From positions 1-64,000 of the forward strand of contig NZ_JAHUTT010000001.1 of NCBI RefSeq assembly GCF_019209865.1: a stretch of DNA of 64,000 bases, read 5' to 3'. The notes beneath the pieces are model-generated. The model was not told where the DNA came from, did no database searches, and worked only from the letters and a program-made list of their open reading frames with translations. The position numbers were made by a program, and so were the translations under genes. The stretch's first letter is position 1, and each line of letters starts with the position of its first letter. Positions 62,892 through 64,000 of the stretch are shown here, piece after piece. This stretch comes from Shewanella sp. NIFS-20-20. GTDB taxonomy: Bacteria; Pseudomonadota; Gammaproteobacteria; Enterobacterales; Shewanellaceae.

Positions 62892-64000
62892 TTAGTTTTG
62901 GATGACAATCGCGCTGTTGTTGTCACCGGTTTGAGTCACATCAATCACATTACCGATACCAGATTGTAGACCTGTCACTATGTTGTCATTACCTACTTGG
63001 CTAATCGACAGTGAGTTGCTGTCACCTGTGATTTCAAAGCTGCCTGAGGCAGTACCTTCACCAGATACCCAGTTACCATTACCTGTCTGGCTAATCATGG
63101 CTGAGTTTTCATCGCCGAGGATAATTAAATCAATCAGGTTGAGATCGCCATTCTGCGTGAGTTCTACATCGGTGTTGTTGTCACCAATTACTGACGCTAA
63201 AGCTTCGTTATCGTTACCATCTTGTTCAACATTAACGTCGTTATCATTGCCTGAAATTTCGACATAACCAAAGTTAGTGTCGCCTTCTTGAGTGACTTCT
63301 GCAGAGTTATCATCACCTGTTACAAACACGGCAATTTGATTGCTGTTACCGTCGGAAGTCATTAATACATCGTTATCATTCCCCTCTAAACCAAAGGTGG
63401 CATAGTTGCTATCGCCTTCTTGGTCTAGCATGGCAAAGTTATCATCGCCTATCACAGCGAATTCAGCGGCATTGCTATTACCGGTTTGTTCAATATCAAT
63501 GCGGTTATCATTCCCATCGATAATTGCCACTTCAGGGTCGCCAATCAGGTTTGAGGTGCCGTCTTGAACAATTTCGATATCATTGTCGTCACCATTAGCA
63601 AATTCGAGCACCGCTGAGTTCGAGTCACCGGTTTGATCAATCTCAACTTCATTTGATGAACCCGTCATGCTATACACAAAGCCAACGTTGTTATTGCCAT
63701 CTTGAGTCATCACAAAATTATTGTCATTACCAAAGACACCGCGAACACCGGCTAAATTACTGTCACCAAATTGGCTAGCATCTAAATCATTGTTGTTGCC
63801 AATATTGCGGTCAAGATTGACACCAATCATACCGGCCTGGTTACTATTACCTTCTTGGGTGGCAATGAAGTCATTATCATTACCTTCGGCGCGATAGACA
63901 GTAAAGTTACTATCGCCAAGTTGGTAAATGTCACCGGTATTATTATCACCAATCAACTCTACGTTGGTATCGTTGCGGGAACCATCTTGGTTAAGGACGA
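62892..64000 (-). CDS. Long acidic curlin-repeat protein, N-terminus outside the window
   Basis: A continuous minus-strand frame of about 369 codons runs from the window edge to TAA at 62892; the first 15 visible residues (VLNQDGSRNDTNVEL) already belong to the repeats, so the real start and signal peptide lie beyond 64000. Repeats of about 22 residues follow the pattern G-[DN]-[DN]-N-x5-Q-x-G-x-[SD]-N, e.g. GNDNDFIATQEGNSNQAG and GDDNFAMLDQEGDSNYAT. This is the curlin motif with stacked Asn and Gln. The protein is exceptionally rich in Asp and Asn with few basic residues. At least 14 repeats are visible, far more than the five of CsgA. It ends TQTGDNNSAIVIQN, as curlin subunits do. Confidence 0.85.
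   Translation of the reverse strand, partial: VLNQDGSRNDTNVELIGDNNTGDIYQLGDSNFTVYRAEGNDNDFIATQEGNSNQAGMIGVNLDRNIGNNNDLDASQFGDSNLAGVRGVFGNDNNFVMTQDGNNNVGFVYSMTGSSNEVEIDQTGDSNSAVLEFANGDDNDIEIVQDGTSNLIGDPEVAIIDGNDNRIDIEQTGNSNAAEFAVIGDDNFAMLDQEGDSNYATFGLEGNDNDVLMTSDGNSNQIAVFVTGDDNSAEVTQEGDTNFGYVEISGNDNDVNVEQDGNDNEALASVIGDNNTDVELTQNGDLNLIDLIILGDENSAMISQTGNGNWVSGEGTASGSFEITGDSNSLSISQVGNDNIVTGLQSGIGNVIDVTQTGDNNSAIVIQN

Overview
This 64 kb stretch comes from a gammaproteobacterial chromosome, almost certainly Shewanella or a close relative. The evidence is the gene order phoA-type phosphatase / gshB / rsmE / endA / sprT, the 1518-residue fused biotin carboxylase / carboxyltransferase next to a solitary second EF-G, the napDAGHB nitrate reductase operon, and serA followed by a CsgD-like regulator and a curlin-repeat gene. 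From memory this resembles the SO_0830-SO_0866 neighbourhood of S. oneidensis MR-1. No tRNA, rRNA, CRISPR array or prophage was seen. The only mobile element is an IS110-family transposase cut by the left edge.

Layout. (1) 0.3-7.5 kb: an amino-acid catabolic island. A 2,3-diaminopropionate ammonia-lyase, a RidA deaminase and a YheO/DauR-type PAS-HTH regulator are transcribed leftward. A pita-bread (M24) hydrolase, an EutA-like Asp/Glu racemase family protein, an EamA transporter and an M20 amidohydrolase are transcribed rightward. The set resembles ectoine-utilisation clusters but ends in DpaL/RidA. (2) 7.6-18 kb: a chemoreceptor, a membrane protein, an M50 protease, a DUF342 protein, rsmC, then a three-gene operon of periplasmic binding-like protein, outer-membrane barrel and GGDEF/EAL protein. 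(3) 18-24 kb: housekeeping genes (alkaline phosphatase, gshB, rsmE, endA, sprT) and a secreted pyroglutamyl-peptidase homologue whose nucleophile position is Ser.

(4) 24-30.5 kb: a sigma-54 activator of the VpsR/FleQ type, a -24/-12 promoter, and a five-gene Fap functional-amyloid operon (FapB-like, FapC, FapD C39 peptidase, FapE-like, FapF). A terminator hairpin overlaps the fapD start. (5) 30.5-43.6 kb: a LysR regulator, the fused carboxylase, a second barrel / binding protein / diguanylate cyclase operon, EF-G2, another LysR, a DUF5062 gene and an unrecognised 45-codon gene with its own terminator. (6) 43.7-50 kb: napDAGHB with an FNR-like site, and a TDT-family transporter. (7) 50-58 kb: an AttEFGH-like ABC system with a CrtC/AttH lipoprotein, a tandem glycine riboswitch driving an AGCS transporter, and a degenerate hybrid histidine-kinase-like protein. 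(8) 58-64 kb: ygfZ, rlmI, serA, a CsgD-like regulator behind an overlapping 14-codon leader ORF, and a long acidic curlin-repeat protein running off the right edge.

The recurring theme is surface and biofilm biology. There are two unrelated amyloid systems (Fap and curli type), each beside a dedicated regulator, and two GGDEF proteins, each encoded with a porin-like barrel and a small binding protein.
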